Counted from the first letter of the stretch, positions 51,144 through 59,278 are shown. The stretch is DNA of 64,000 nt from Lentzea pudingi (GCF_014646255.1 NZ_BMNC01000003.1:868001-932000), one strand, 5' to 3'. Notes: a model not told the origin generated them from the letters alone. Numbers and translations: made by a program.

Positions 51144-51180
51144 TCTGGCCGCCGATAATGTTCACTTATCGGCGGCCAGA
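51144..51180 (+). terminator. Strong intrinsic terminator after AGN-tagged protein 2
   Basis: Perfect 15-bp stem TCTGGCCGCCGATAA-N7-TTATCGGCGGCCAGA followed by cTTTT. The 250 bp between the two genes (51000-51252) otherwise hold an AT-rich promoter-like part near 51190-51250 and no convincing gene. Confidence 0.85.
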
Positions 51181-51252
51181 CTTTTCCCGCCCAATTGAGT
51201 AGCGTTGCGTTACTTAACGTTATTGCACACGTATTTCTGCTACGCTATCGCC

Positions 51253-52395
51253 GTGGAGACGAGCTGCAACTTCCCCGGCTGTGAGCGCCCCGTTTTTCGA
51301 GGTGGCGGGCCTGGCAGGCCTTCGGAGTACTGCGATCTGCCGGAGCACACGCGCTGGCGGGCGTGGCGGGAGAGGCAGCGACTGGCGGAAGCCCCCGAGC
51401 AAAACGTGGAGGTCGTCACCGTGACGAATCTCCCCAGGGTCTCCGGTACCGCCAAGATCAGGGCCGAAGAGCTCCTCGACCGGTTCCGGGTGCTGTCGGA
51501 GCAGATGCACCAGACCCTCGGACGGGCCGTCGGTGAGCTGAACGCGATGGCTGACCCGAGTGTCGCCGAGAGCCTGGTGCAGGCCGCCGAAGCCGAGGCC
51601 GCGCGACGGGTCGCGGAGGCGCAGGCCGAGGTGGCTTCCGCGGAACGACGCCGGCACGAGGCGGAGCAGGCGCGCAAGGCCGCCGAGGAGACCACCGAGC
51701 AGGCGGTGCGCGCGGCGGAGGAGGCCGACGACGCCGTCGACACCGCGGTGACGGAACGGGACGAGGCTCGCGAGGCGGCGAGGGTCGCTGTTGACCGTGC
51801 TGAGGCGGAGATCGCCGAGGTCCGGGTGCAGGCCGCCGCGGTGGTCGAGGAGATCCGGGCCGAGGCCGACGAGAAGGTGCGTCAGGCGCTGGAGGCGGCT
51901 GAGCAGGCGAAGTCCGATGCGGTGAAGCACGCCGAGCAGGCGCGAAGGCAGGCGGCCAAGGAGATCGAACAGGCTCGTGCCCAGGCCGCCCAGGAGGTCG
52001 AACGGACGCGCGTGGAGGCGCAGGCCGTGGTGGAACAGGCCAAAGCCGAGGCGTCCGCGGCGGTCGAGGCCGCTGGCCAGGCGCGACAGGAGGCGGCGGA
52101 GACCGTCAGCCGGGCCGCGAAGGCACGGGATCAGGCAGTGGTGCGAGCGGAACGCGCCGAGCAGGCCGCCGCGGACGCGCGGGCTGAGCTGGAGCGGTCA
52201 CGCGGGGAGTTCGAGACGCGGTTCGCGCAGGTCAGGCAGGAGAGCGCGGAGCAGGTGGCGGCGGTACGGCAGACGCTCGCCGTCGTGGAGGACGCGCGTA
52301 CCCAGACGCTGACCCGCGCCGAGCGTGCGGAACGTCAGCTGGACGAGGCGGCGGAGGAGCTGCGGGCAGCGCGGCGGGCGAAGACCTCGTCCTGA
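51253..52395 (+). CDS. Long coiled-coil protein with N-terminal Cys/His motif
   Basis: Protein of 380 residues from GTG. The first 35 residues hold a zinc-site-like motif (SCNFPGCERPVF, YCDLPEHTRWRAW), common in small actinomycete DNA-binding proteins. From about residue 65 to the end it is an almost uninterrupted Ala/Glu/Arg-rich coiled coil (AEAEAARRVAEAQAEVASAE, EKVRQALEAAEQAKSDAVKH), reminiscent of KfrA-type plasmid proteins. Preceded by an unusually AT-rich promoter (TTACTTAACGTTATTG). Role unknown; a structural or DNA-linked scaffold is the simplest guess. Overlaps def by 61 bp. Confidence 0.82.
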   Translation: METSCNFPGCERPVFRGGGPGRPSEYCDLPEHTRWRAWRERQRLAEAPEQNVEVVTVTNLPRVSGTAKIRAEELLDRFRVLSEQMHQTLGRAVGELNAMADPSVAESLVQAAEAEAARRVAEAQAEVASAERRRHEAEQARKAAEETTEQAVRAAEEADDAVDTAVTERDEAREAARVAVDRAEAEIAEVRVQAAAVVEEIRAEADEKVRQALEAAEQAKSDAVKHAEQARRQAAKEIEQARAQAAQEVERTRVEAQAVVEQAKAEASAAVEAAGQARQEAAETVSRAAKARDQAVVRAERAEQAAADARAELERSRGEFETRFAQVRQESAEQVAAVRQTLAVVEDARTQTLTRAERAERQLDEAAEELRAARRAKTSS

Positions 52396-52907
52396 GAAGC
52401 CGCCATCTCGCGCAGGGCGGACTTGCGTTCGCGCTGGGTGAGCCGGTCCAGGTAGAGCCTGCCGTGCAGGTGGTCGGTCTCGTGCTGCAGGCAGCGGGCG
52501 AAGTAGCCGCTGCCCTCGACGACGATCGGGATGCCGTCCTTGTCCTGGCCGCGCACGACGGCGCGGTCGAGGCGGGCCACGACGCGGTACGGGCCCGGCA
52601 CGGACAGGCAGCCCTCCGGTTCCTCGAGGAGGGTGCGCTGGTCAGCGGGCACGTCGTCGAGCACGGGGTTGAGGATGTGGCCGGTGTGGCGGGTTCCCCA
52701 CTCGTCGGTCATGTCCCACACGAACAGCTGCGCGTCGACGCCGACCTGGTTCGCGGCGATGGCGGCGCCCTCGGCTACGTGGTTGGTGGCGAACATGTCG
52801 TCGATCAGCCGGGTGAGCTCGGGCGTGCCGAACTCGGTGACCTCGCGGCAGCGGCGGGTCAGGATCTCTTCGCCGACGACGGTGATGCGGCGGGGTGAAC
52901 CAGGCAT
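52335..52907 (-). CDS. def: Peptide deformylase
   Basis: Iron/zinc metalloenzyme removing the formyl group from nascent peptides, 190 residues. Motif 1 is GAAIAANQVG, motif 2 EPEGCLSVPG with the metal Cys, motif 3 QHETDHLHG with HExxH. The C-terminal 25 residues (RRAARSSSAASSS at the end) lie antisense to the coiled-coil gene and look like run-on, implying that the original stop was displaced. Divergent from the ArsR at 52956 with two palindromes over its start; probably a second deformylase rather than the housekeeping copy (inference). Confidence 0.92.
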   Translation of the reverse strand: MPGSPRRITVVGEEILTRRCREVTEFGTPELTRLIDDMFATNHVAEGAAIAANQVGVDAQLFVWDMTDEWGTRHTGHILNPVLDDVPADQRTLLEEPEGCLSVPGPYRVVARLDRAVVRGQDKDGIPIVVEGSGYFARCLQHETDHLHGRLYLDRLTQRERKSALREMAASQDEVFARRAARSSSAASSS

Positions 52908-52908
52908 G

Positions 52909-52935
52909 CTTTGCAAAGTAGCAGTCTTTGCAAAG
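52909..52935. promoter_or_regulatory. Twin CTTTGCAAAG palindromes
   Basis: Perfect 10-bp palindromes at 52909-52918 and 52926-52935, 17 bp centre to centre. They occupy the gap between divergent def and arsR starts; likely the ArsR operator. Confidence 0.7.
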
Positions 52936-52955
52936 TTATCGGTAGGGTGCCCGTC

Positions 52956-53357
52956 ATGTCCCGACGCCCGCTACCGGACCACCCCGTGCGCCTCGCGTTG
53001 CTCGACCTGCTGGCCGAGCACGGCACGCTCACCTCGACCCAGGCCGCCGCACGACTCGGCGAGAGTTCGGGGTCGTGCTCGTTCCACCTGCGGCAGCTCG
53101 CTGAGCTGGGGTTGATCGAGGAAGCGCCGCACCAGGGCGGCAAGGCACGCCCGTGGCAGCTGCGGTGGGAGACCGACGACGAGCCGGCGGACGACGCGTT
53201 CACCGCGCTCATCCACGTGACCCCGGACGAGATGGCGGAGATCAGCGCGTCGATCCGGCGCCTGCTGTTCCGCTACCGCGACCGGGGCACGCGCCCCGCG
53301 GACGCGGTGGCCGTGACGGCGGAGGTCAGGTTGCGCACCGGCAACCCAGTAGGCTGA
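52956..53357 (+). CDS. ArsR/HTH_20-type winged-helix regulator
   Basis: Regulator of 133 residues (LPDHPVRLALLDLLAEHGTLTSTQAAARLGESSGSCSFHLRQLAELGLIEE, then a short C-terminal ligand part DAFTALIHVTPDEMAEISASIRRLLFRY). Often found with transporters or deformylase-like targets. It is divergent from def and lies 6 bp ahead of the pentapeptide gene. Confidence 0.9.
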   Translation: MSRRPLPDHPVRLALLDLLAEHGTLTSTQAAARLGESSGSCSFHLRQLAELGLIEEAPHQGGKARPWQLRWETDDEPADDAFTALIHVTPDEMAEISASIRRLLFRYRDRGTRPADAVAVTAEVRLRTGNPVG

Positions 53358-53363
53358 CCGGCG

Positions 53364-54149
53364 ATGGACGAGCTGAAAGGCGACTGCGCCAACTGTTTCG
53401 GATTGTGCTGCGTCGCGCTGCCGTTCGCCAGGTCGGCGGACTTCGCGGCCACCAAGGACGCGGGCTCACCCTGCCGGAACCTGCTGGCCGACCACTCCTG
53501 CGGCATCCACGACCAGTTGCGGCAGAAGGGTTATCCCGGCTGCACGGTCTACGACTGCTTCGGCGCGGGCCAGCGCGTGTCGCAGACGGTGTTCGCCGGC
53601 GTCGACTGGCGCACCGGCGAGCGGCAGAAGATGTTCGCGGTGTTCCCGGTCGTGCGGCAGCTGCACGAGCTGCTCTGGTACCTCGCCGAGGCGCGCCGCC
53701 TGGACCCGCACGACGATCTCGCCGAGGCCTACGCCGACGTCGAACAGCACACCGTCGCCACGCCGGAGGACATCCTCGCGCTCGACGTCGCGGAGATCCG
53801 GGCGAAGGTGAACGTCCTGCTGCTGCGCACCAGCGAACAGCTGCGGGCCAGCGCGAAGTCCTACCGGGGCGCCGACCTGATCGGGGCGCGGCTGCGCAAC
53901 AAGAACCTGAGCAGCGCGGACTTCCGCGGCGCGTACCTGATCGGCGCGGATCTCACGAACTCCGACCTGTCGCGGGCGGACATGATCGGCGCCGATCTGC
54001 GGGGCGCCGACCTGTCGGGGGCGGACCTGAGCACCTGCCTGTTCCTGACCCAGCCGCAGGTGAACGCGGCGCGGGGCAACGCGCGGACGAAGCTGCCCGA
54101 GGCGCTGTCCCGGCCCGCGCACTGGACGGCGCCCGCCAGGCGCCACTGA
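53364..54149 (+). CDS. Pentapeptide-repeat protein with Cys-rich N-terminus
   Basis: Protein of 261 residues. The N-terminal half carries a cysteine-rich segment (CANCFGLCC, PCRNLLADHSCGIHD, PGCTVYDCFGAG) that resembles zinc/iron-binding CxxCxxxCC proteins. The C-terminal part is a pentapeptide beta-helix with A(D/N)LxG units from about residue 170 to 235 (YRGADLIGARLRN, SSADFRGAYLIGADL, LRGADLSGADLST). Such helices mimic DNA or mediate contacts; MfpA-type gyrase protection is possible but not shown. Lies 6 bp after the ArsR gene. Confidence 0.9.
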   Translation: MDELKGDCANCFGLCCVALPFARSADFAATKDAGSPCRNLLADHSCGIHDQLRQKGYPGCTVYDCFGAGQRVSQTVFAGVDWRTGERQKMFAVFPVVRQLHELLWYLAEARRLDPHDDLAEAYADVEQHTVATPEDILALDVAEIRAKVNVLLLRTSEQLRASAKSYRGADLIGARLRNKNLSSADFRGAYLIGADLTNSDLSRADMIGADLRGADLSGADLSTCLFLTQPQVNAARGNARTKLPEALSRPAHWTAPARRH

Positions 54150-54191
54150 CGCTCCCACGCTCATGTGACGGCTCTACCAGCGGTTTCGACT

Positions 54192-54209
54192 TGACTGAAA
54201 ATTTAGTCA
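54192..54209. promoter_or_regulatory. Putative TetR operator before agmatine-deiminase gene
   Basis: TGACT-gaaaattt-AGTCA, with much of the inner sequence also symmetrical. It lies 17 bp upstream of the deiminase start; the TetR of the same operon (55314) is the likely binder. Confidence 0.55.
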
Positions 54210-54225
54210 GGAATACGGTGGGGGC

Positions 54226-55302
54226 ATGAACAGGCGCAACTTCGTGCAGTCGGCGGCAGCCGCCATCAGCGGTCTGGTCGCCGGGTGCGGGAGCGGGACC
54301 GGCGGCACCACCGCCGGCGAGAAGTCGTGGGTCATGCCCGAGGAGGGGCAGCCGCACCAGCGGACGTGGATGGCGTTCGCGGCCGGCGAGCGGATCTGGG
54401 GCCCGGATCTGCTGCCCCAGGTGCGGCGTGACCAGGCCGCGGTCGCGACGACGATCGCCCGGTTCGAGCCGGTGTCGATGCTGGTGCGGGCCGAGGACCT
54501 GGAGCTGGCCCGGTCGTTGATGCCGGGGGTCGAGCTGGTGACAGCGGAGTTCGACGACCTGTGGATGCGCGACACCGGACTTGTTTTCGTGACCGGCGGC
54601 GGTGCGGTCGACTTCAACTTCAACGGCTGGGGCGGCAAGCAGGACCACCGTGGTGACGCGAAGGTCGCCGGGTTCGTCGCCGCTCAGGCCGGTGCGGAGC
54701 GGGTGCGGACGGACCTGGTGCTGGAGGGTGGCGCGCTGGAGGTCGACGGTGAGGGCACGGCGATCATCACCGAGAGCTGCGTGCTCAACAGCAACCGCAA
54801 CCGGGGCTGGCAGAAGAGCGACGTCGAGGCCGAGCTCGCGCGCCTGCTGGGGATCAGGAAGGTGATCTGGCTGCCGGGCATCGCCGGGCGCGACATCACC
54901 GACGGCCACACCGACTTCTACGCGCGGTTCGCCGGGCCCGGCGTGGTGGTGGCGGGGCTGGACAACGACCCCGAGTCGTTCGACTACGACGTGACGCGCC
55001 GTCACCTGGAGATCCTGCGCGGCGCCACGGACGCGGCGGGCAGGCCGTTGCGGGTCGAGGTGATGGAAGGGCCCGAGACGGTCCGGGTGCGGGATGAGGA
55101 CTTCGCGGCCGGGTACGTCAACTTCTACGTGTGCAACGGTGCCGTGGTCGGGCCGGAGTTCGGTGACCGGCGGGCGGACGCCGCGGCGAAGGCGACGATG
55201 GAGCGGCTGTTCCCCGGACGTACGGTGGTGCAGATCAACATCGACGCCATCGCGTCGGGCGGGGGCGGCATCCACTGCACCACGCAGCAGCAACCCCGGT
55301 AG
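54226..55302 (+). CDS. Agmatine deiminase/peptidylarginine deiminase family lipoprotein
   Basis: Guanidino-group-modifying enzyme of 358 residues that normally hydrolyses agmatine to N-carbamoylputrescine. Motifs: EEGQPHQRTWMAF, DDLWMRDTGLVFV, LEGGALEVDGEG, DGHTDFYARF and the active-site Cys351 in GGGGIHCTTQQ. Unusually it is exported: the N-terminus RRNFVQSAAAAISGLVAGC looks like a twin-arginine signal ending in a lipobox. It lies in an operon with the TetR at 55314. Confidence 0.93.
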   Translation: MNRRNFVQSAAAAISGLVAGCGSGTGGTTAGEKSWVMPEEGQPHQRTWMAFAAGERIWGPDLLPQVRRDQAAVATTIARFEPVSMLVRAEDLELARSLMPGVELVTAEFDDLWMRDTGLVFVTGGGAVDFNFNGWGGKQDHRGDAKVAGFVAAQAGAERVRTDLVLEGGALEVDGEGTAIITESCVLNSNRNRGWQKSDVEAELARLLGIRKVIWLPGIAGRDITDGHTDFYARFAGPGVVVAGLDNDPESFDYDVTRRHLEILRGATDAAGRPLRVEVMEGPETVRVRDEDFAAGYVNFYVCNGAVVGPEFGDRRADAAAKATMERLFPGRTVVQINIDAIASGGGGIHCTTQQQPR

Positions 55303-55313
55303 CGAGAACGGAA

Positions 55314-55871
55314 GTGAGGGCGCCAGTGTCGGAGCGCAGGACCCAGATGCTCGAGGCCGCGGTGCGGGTGATCGCGCAGGACGGCGTGCGCGGGTTGCGC
55401 GTCGAGAAGCTCGCGGCCGAGGCCGGGGTGTCCACGGCGTTGATCTACTACCACTTCAAGGACCGTGCCGGGATCCTGCGGGCCGCGCTGGAGCACGTGA
55501 ACCAGCGCGCGCGGTCCTACACCGGCGGGGCCGAGTCCGACGACCCGCGCACACGGGTCGAGCAGATGCTCCTGGGCGAGCTGCAGGACGACGCGGTGGT
55601 GCGGGAGACCAGCGTCGCGTGGGGTGAGCTGCGGGCGAGCGCGGCGTTTGACGAGGAGCTGCGCGCGACGTTGCGCACGGCCACCGAGGCGTGGAACGCC
55701 GACGTCGAAACGCTGGTGCGGCAGGTGGATCCGGAGCTCGACGCGGTGGCCGCGGCGGAACGGCTCACCGCGCTCGTCGAGGGGTTGAGCGAGCGCTGGC
55801 ACAGCGGCTCGCTGACCCTGCGGCGGGCGCGGGAGCTGCTGGCCGGCGCGATCGCCCGCGAACTGGACTAG
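55314..55871 (+). CDS. TetR-family regulator
   Basis: Repressor of about 185 residues. HTH: LEAAVRVIAQDGVRGLRVEKLAAEAGVSTALIYYHFKDRAGILRAALEHV. GTG 55314 or GTG 55326 may be used; the second has a GAGGG box 6 bp upstream. It follows the deiminase gene by 11 bp and probably regulates it. Convergent with an alpha/beta-hydrolase gene; both stop codons lie in the palindrome CTAGGGCCCTAG. Confidence 0.9.
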   Translation: MRAPVSERRTQMLEAAVRVIAQDGVRGLRVEKLAAEAGVSTALIYYHFKDRAGILRAALEHVNQRARSYTGGAESDDPRTRVEQMLLGELQDDAVVRETSVAWGELRASAAFDEELRATLRTATEAWNADVETLVRQVDPELDAVAAAERLTALVEGLSERWHSGSLTLRRARELLAGAIARELD

Positions 55872-55875
55872 GGCC

Positions 55876-56640
55876 CTAGACGGACAGGCGCTGCTGGGCG
55901 ACGGCGCGCGCGAAGCCCTCGACGTTGTCGATCATGATGTTGTGGCCGGTGTTCGGCACGGAGACGAGCTGCACGTCGGCTCCGGCGAGTTCGCGGCCGC
56001 CACCGGGCGGGGCGTCCTCGGGGTGCAGCAGCACGCGCGGGATCTCCAGTTCCAGCAACAGCTTGCGCATCGTCGGGGACGTGCCGCGGACGAGGTCGAC
56101 GGCGCTGCGGTAGAGGGCTTCGCGGCCCGCCATGCGCATGGTGGCGGCCCAGTGCGGGCCCACGTCGCGCAGCACGCGGTCGAAGCCGTGGCTGAGGAAG
56201 TCCGCCTCACCGTAGGCGGCGATGCCGCGGCTGCCGGGGGCGCCGAGCGACGGCGTGGTGGGGTCGATGTTGGGGTCGACGAGCACGAGCGAGCGCACCA
56301 TCTCGGGGTGGCGTGCGGCGAGCACGATGGCGACGGCGCCGCCCATGCTGTGGCCGATGATCTCGCAGCGGCGCAGGCCGATCTTCGCGAGCGCGACGGC
56401 GAGGGCGTCGGCATGGCCCTCGAGGGAGTAGGCGAAGCCCGCGGGGCGGTCGCTGATGCCGAAGCCGAGCAGGTCCAGCATGAGGCTGCGGCGGCCGGCC
56501 AGCAGCGGGTGCGCGACTGCCTCGGCGTAGTAGGGCGCCGACGAGGCGCCCAGTCCGTGCAGGTAGACGCGTGCCGGCGTGGCACCCGGCACTTCGACCC
56601 AGCGGATCCGGACCCCAGGTCTGATCTCGACGGCGCGCAT
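55876..56640 (-). CDS. Alpha/beta-fold hydrolase
   Basis: Hydrolase of 254 residues. Oxyanion-region HGLGASSAPYYAE, nucleophile Ser98 in IIGHSMGGAVAIV, acid region near PRVLLHPEDAP, catalytic His in PNTGHNIMIDNVEGFARAV. Family includes esterases, haloperoxidases and C-C hydrolases; no lid signature allows finer naming. Upstream on the same strand is a small membrane protein. Confidence 0.9.
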   Translation of the reverse strand: MRAVEIRPGVRIRWVEVPGATPARVYLHGLGASSAPYYAEAVAHPLLAGRRSLMLDLLGFGISDRPAGFAYSLEGHADALAVALAKIGLRRCEIIGHSMGGAVAIVLAARHPEMVRSLVLVDPNIDPTTPSLGAPGSRGIAAYGEADFLSHGFDRVLRDVGPHWAATMRMAGREALYRSAVDLVRGTSPTMRKLLLELEIPRVLLHPEDAPPGGGRELAGADVQLVSVPNTGHNIMIDNVEGFARAVAQQRLSV

Positions 56641-56723
56641 GTCTCTCCCGGCGGTTAATCGGTTTCAGGACCCTACCTCGCGCTCAGACGGGCCGAGCGC
56701 GGTTTCCGAGAGTCCGTTCTCAT

Positions 56724-57173
56724 CTAGTCGACGAGCCGCGCGGACACCACTGCGAACAGCAGCGTCACGGCGGTGAACACGAAGGTGTAGCTGAATCCTA
56801 TGGCGGCGTGCAGAGGGCGCGATCGCGCTCCCTCGCACAGGTGCAGCTGCCAGTAGCCGGCGCCGAGGCCGAAGACCAGCCAGGGCAGGACGAGCAGCGG
56901 TGGTACCGGTCCGCCGAGCAGGCCGCCGACCGCGAACGGGGTGGTGGCGGTGATCACGCCGGTGGCGAGGGCCATCGGCCAGGGGTGCCCGGTGAGGTGG
57001 CCCGAGAGGTGTCCGGCGGCGGCCGCGACGGCGCTCGCGAGCAGCACGGCGGTGATCGGGACGACGAGCAGCCACGCTTCGTGGGAGCCGGTGACGGGGA
57101 CGAGGGCGATCGCGATCAGGAGCACGACGGCGGTCGGTGTCAGCGGCAGCACCCAGGCGCGGCGGAGGGGCAT
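56724..57173 (-). CDS. Small multi-pass membrane protein, unknown
   Basis: Protein of 149 residues with four hydrophobic helices (WVLPLTPTAVVLLIAIALVPV, LLVVPITAVLLASAVAAAAG, MALATGVITATTPFAVGGLL, IGFSYTFVFTAVTLLFAVV). No family recognised. The 267 bp on its upstream side (57174-57440) contain no gene I can support. Confidence 0.75.
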   Translation of the reverse strand: MPLRRAWVLPLTPTAVVLLIAIALVPVTGSHEAWLLVVPITAVLLASAVAAAAGHLSGHLTGHPWPMALATGVITATTPFAVGGLLGGPVPPLLVLPWLVFGLGAGYWQLHLCEGARSRPLHAAIGFSYTFVFTAVTLLFAVVSARLVD

Positions 57174-57440
57174 CGCGTGATGTTCGTCCCTCCCGGCGCG
57201 GATCGACAGCGACCGAACGGCGGCTTTTGACGCGCGTCCGCCGGGCTCGGCAACCCCTGGTGGCCGGGGTTCCGGGATGTGGACGTCGTTGGCTGATCTC
57301 GTCCGGCACGACGCTGGCGTCCGAGTTCTCGCGCTGGTGCTTCGGCAACGTCGGCTGGAAGATCGGCAAGCGTTGCGCGGCTCCTCGGTAGCGACGGGGG
57401 TCTGACAGTGCCGCTGACCTCGATCGGGATCTCCGATCGG

Positions 57441-57977
57441 TCAGTCGATCCCCAGCGCGGCGCTCGCGGCGGTGACGGTCGCGGCCCGCAGTTCGTCGAA
57501 CGGGGCGTCGGGGAACTGCATGGTGCAGTCCTGCATGCCGCCGAACGCGAGCACCGCGCGAGCCTGCTGCTCCAGCGTGGCCTCGGGTCCGAACACCAGG
57601 GCGGTGAGCCGGGCGCGCCAGGACAGCACGACGTCGATCAGGCCGAGCTCCGCGAGCGTGGTCAGCTCGGTGAGCAGCAGCAACATGTCCTTGCGGTGGC
57701 GGTGGTGGAAGTCGAAGAAGCCCTCGACGAGTTCGCGCGCCGGCACGTCGGTGCGCTGTTCCATGCGAGCGAGGAACTTCTCGCCGTCGTCGAGCAGCGG
57801 GGTGACGATGCTGCGGACGAGGTCCTCGCGGGAGGCGAAGTGGTAGTAGAGCGCGGGTTTGGTGATGCCGAGGCGGTCGGCGATCTCCTGCAGGCTGGTC
57901 TGCTGCACGCCCTGACGTGCGAACAGCTCCCGCGCGGTCTGCATGATCCGCTGCTTGGTGTCGGACTGTCGTACCAC
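57441..57977 (-). CDS. TetR-family regulator
   Basis: Repressor of 178 residues. HTH: TKQRIMQTARELFARQGVQQTSLQEIADRLGITKPALYYHFASREDLVRSIV. C-terminal domain with ELVEGFFDFHHRHRKDMLLL. GTG at 57975-57977 is the only start that leaves the operator at 57991 free. Divergent from the FAD monooxygenase, its probable target. Confidence 0.92.
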   Translation of the reverse strand: MVRQSDTKQRIMQTARELFARQGVQQTSLQEIADRLGITKPALYYHFASREDLVRSIVTPLLDDGEKFLARMEQRTDVPARELVEGFFDFHHRHRKDMLLLLTELTTLAELGLIDVVLSWRARLTALVFGPEATLEQQARAVLAFGGMQDCTMQFPDAPFDELRAATVTAASAALGID

Positions 57978-57990
57978 GCCCAGAATCCTA

Positions 57991-58049
57991 CTTAACGATC
58001 GGTAAGTCTCGGGTGTACGCTCGCGGCAAGTCACTTACCGACCGTTAAG
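57991..58049. promoter_or_regulatory. Two inverted TetR operators between tetR and monooxygenase
   Basis: CTTAACGATCGGTAAG (57991-58006) and CTTACCGACCGTTAAG (58034-58049) are the same site in opposite orientation with one difference, 43 bp apart, one before each divergent gene. Confidence 0.8.
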
Positions 58050-58063
58050 TAAGGGGGTTTGAC

Positions 58064-59269
58064 GTGCGTGTTCTCGTCTCCGGGGCCAGCATCGCAGGTC
58101 CGGTGCTCGCCTACTGGCTCACCCGGCACGGGCACGAGGTGACGGTGGTGGAGCGGTCACCGGTGCTGCGCAAGACCGGCGGGCACGCGGTGGACCTGTT
58201 CAAGCCGGCGATGGACATCTCCGAACGCATGGGGGTGCTGCCGCGCATTGAGACGCTGGCGACCGGCACGACGCGGCTGACGTACCTGCGCGAGGGGACG
58301 CGCAAGCCGCTCAGCGCCGACGTGACGAAGCTGTTCGCGGCCGCGTCGGACCGGCACGTCGAGGTCATGCGCGACGACCTGAGCGAGATCTACCACGACG
58401 CCACCCGCAAGGACGTCGAGTACGTGTTCGGCGACTCGATCACGTCCATCGGCGACGAGGTGACGTTCGAGACCGGAGCGCCGCGCCGGTTCGACCTCGT
58501 GATCGGCGCGGACGGGCTGCACTCGAACGTGCGGCGGCTGGTGTTCGGCGAGGTCGCCAAGACGTTCGTGGGCGCGTATCTGGCGGTGCTGTCGGTACCC
58601 CGCGATCTGGGTGTCCCGGGAGAGATGATCGGGCACATCGGACCGGGACGCACCGCGGCGGTGTACGGGGCACGGCACCTCGACGACGCCCGCGCGGTGT
58701 TCCTGTTCCGCTCGCCCGAGCTGTCCTACCACCATCGCGACGTGGCACGGCAGAAGGAGCTGCTGCGGCAGGCGTTGCGCGGACTGCATCCCGAGGTCGA
58801 CTCGTGGCTGGAGCACCTGGACGGCGACGGCGCGTTCTACTTCGACTCGATCACCCAGCTGCGGACGGACACGTGGTCACGCGGGCGGGTGGCGCTGGTC
58901 GGGGACGCGGCGTACTGCCCCGGCCCGGCGATCGGCGGCAGCACCAGCCTCGCGGTGCTGGGCGCGTACGTGCTGGCGGGCGAGTTGTCCGCGGGCGGGG
59001 ACCACGCGGCGGCGTTCGCGCGCTACGAGAACGAGATGCGGGACCTGGTGCACCGCAGCAGGGCGTTCGCGCTCGGTGTCGCGAAGACGCTGATCCCGTC
59101 GACGCGGCTCGGCGTGTGGGGTCTGACGCGGGGCGCGCAGGTGCTCACGTCGTTGCCGTCGTGGGTGGTGCGGCCGCTGGCCAAGCTCAACTCGAAGGGC
59201 GTGCGGATGCACGACTCGATGCGGGTGCGCGACTACGGGCGTCAGGGCGCCGGAACTCCGGCGCCCTGA
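58064..59269 (+). CDS. FAD-dependent monooxygenase (PHBH/TetX-like)
   Basis: Group A flavoprotein hydroxylase of 401 residues. FAD motif GASIAGPVLAYWL near the N-terminus (a GxGxxG variant with GASIAG), DLVIGADGLHSNVRRL (DG motif) and WSRGRVALVGDAAYCPGPAIGGS (GD motif). Such enzymes hydroxylate aromatics or inactivate tetracycline- or rifamycin-like drugs; the substrate is unknown, but the divergent TetR suggests induction by a xenobiotic. GTG start. Confidence 0.93.
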   Translation: MRVLVSGASIAGPVLAYWLTRHGHEVTVVERSPVLRKTGGHAVDLFKPAMDISERMGVLPRIETLATGTTRLTYLREGTRKPLSADVTKLFAAASDRHVEVMRDDLSEIYHDATRKDVEYVFGDSITSIGDEVTFETGAPRRFDLVIGADGLHSNVRRLVFGEVAKTFVGAYLAVLSVPRDLGVPGEMIGHIGPGRTAAVYGARHLDDARAVFLFRSPELSYHHRDVARQKELLRQALRGLHPEVDSWLEHLDGDGAFYFDSITQLRTDTWSRGRVALVGDAAYCPGPAIGGSTSLAVLGAYVLAGELSAGGDHAAAFARYENEMRDLVHRSRAFALGVAKTLIPSTRLGVWGLTRGAQVLTSLPSWVVRPLAKLNSKGVRMHDSMRVRDYGRQGAGTPAP

Positions 59270-59270
59270 C
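59241..59270. terminator. Bidirectional terminator overlapping the monooxygenase stop
   Basis: Perfect 13-bp stem GTCAGGGCGCCGG-aact-CCGGCGCCCTGAC whose 3' arm contains the TGA stop (59267-59269). It serves the convergent monooxygenase and carboxypeptidase genes. Confidence 0.75.
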
Positions 59271-59278
59271 GGCTCAGC

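Noticed and set aside
50962..51165. Short minus-strand frame between the toxin-like gene and its terminator
   Set aside because: No conserved pattern, it overlaps the 3' end of the toxin-like gene, and no ribosome-binding site is visible. Considered as an immunity gene but not supportable.
55866..55881. Palindrome CTAGGGCCCTAG at the meeting point of two convergent genes
   Set aside because: It simply combines the two stop codons; too short and without a loop for a convincing terminator.
57260..57391. Short plus-strand frame ending ...GNVGWKIGKRCAAPR
   Set aside because: Some protein-like look, but no start signal, no family match by eye and only about 40 codons; it could be a scrap of an old gene.
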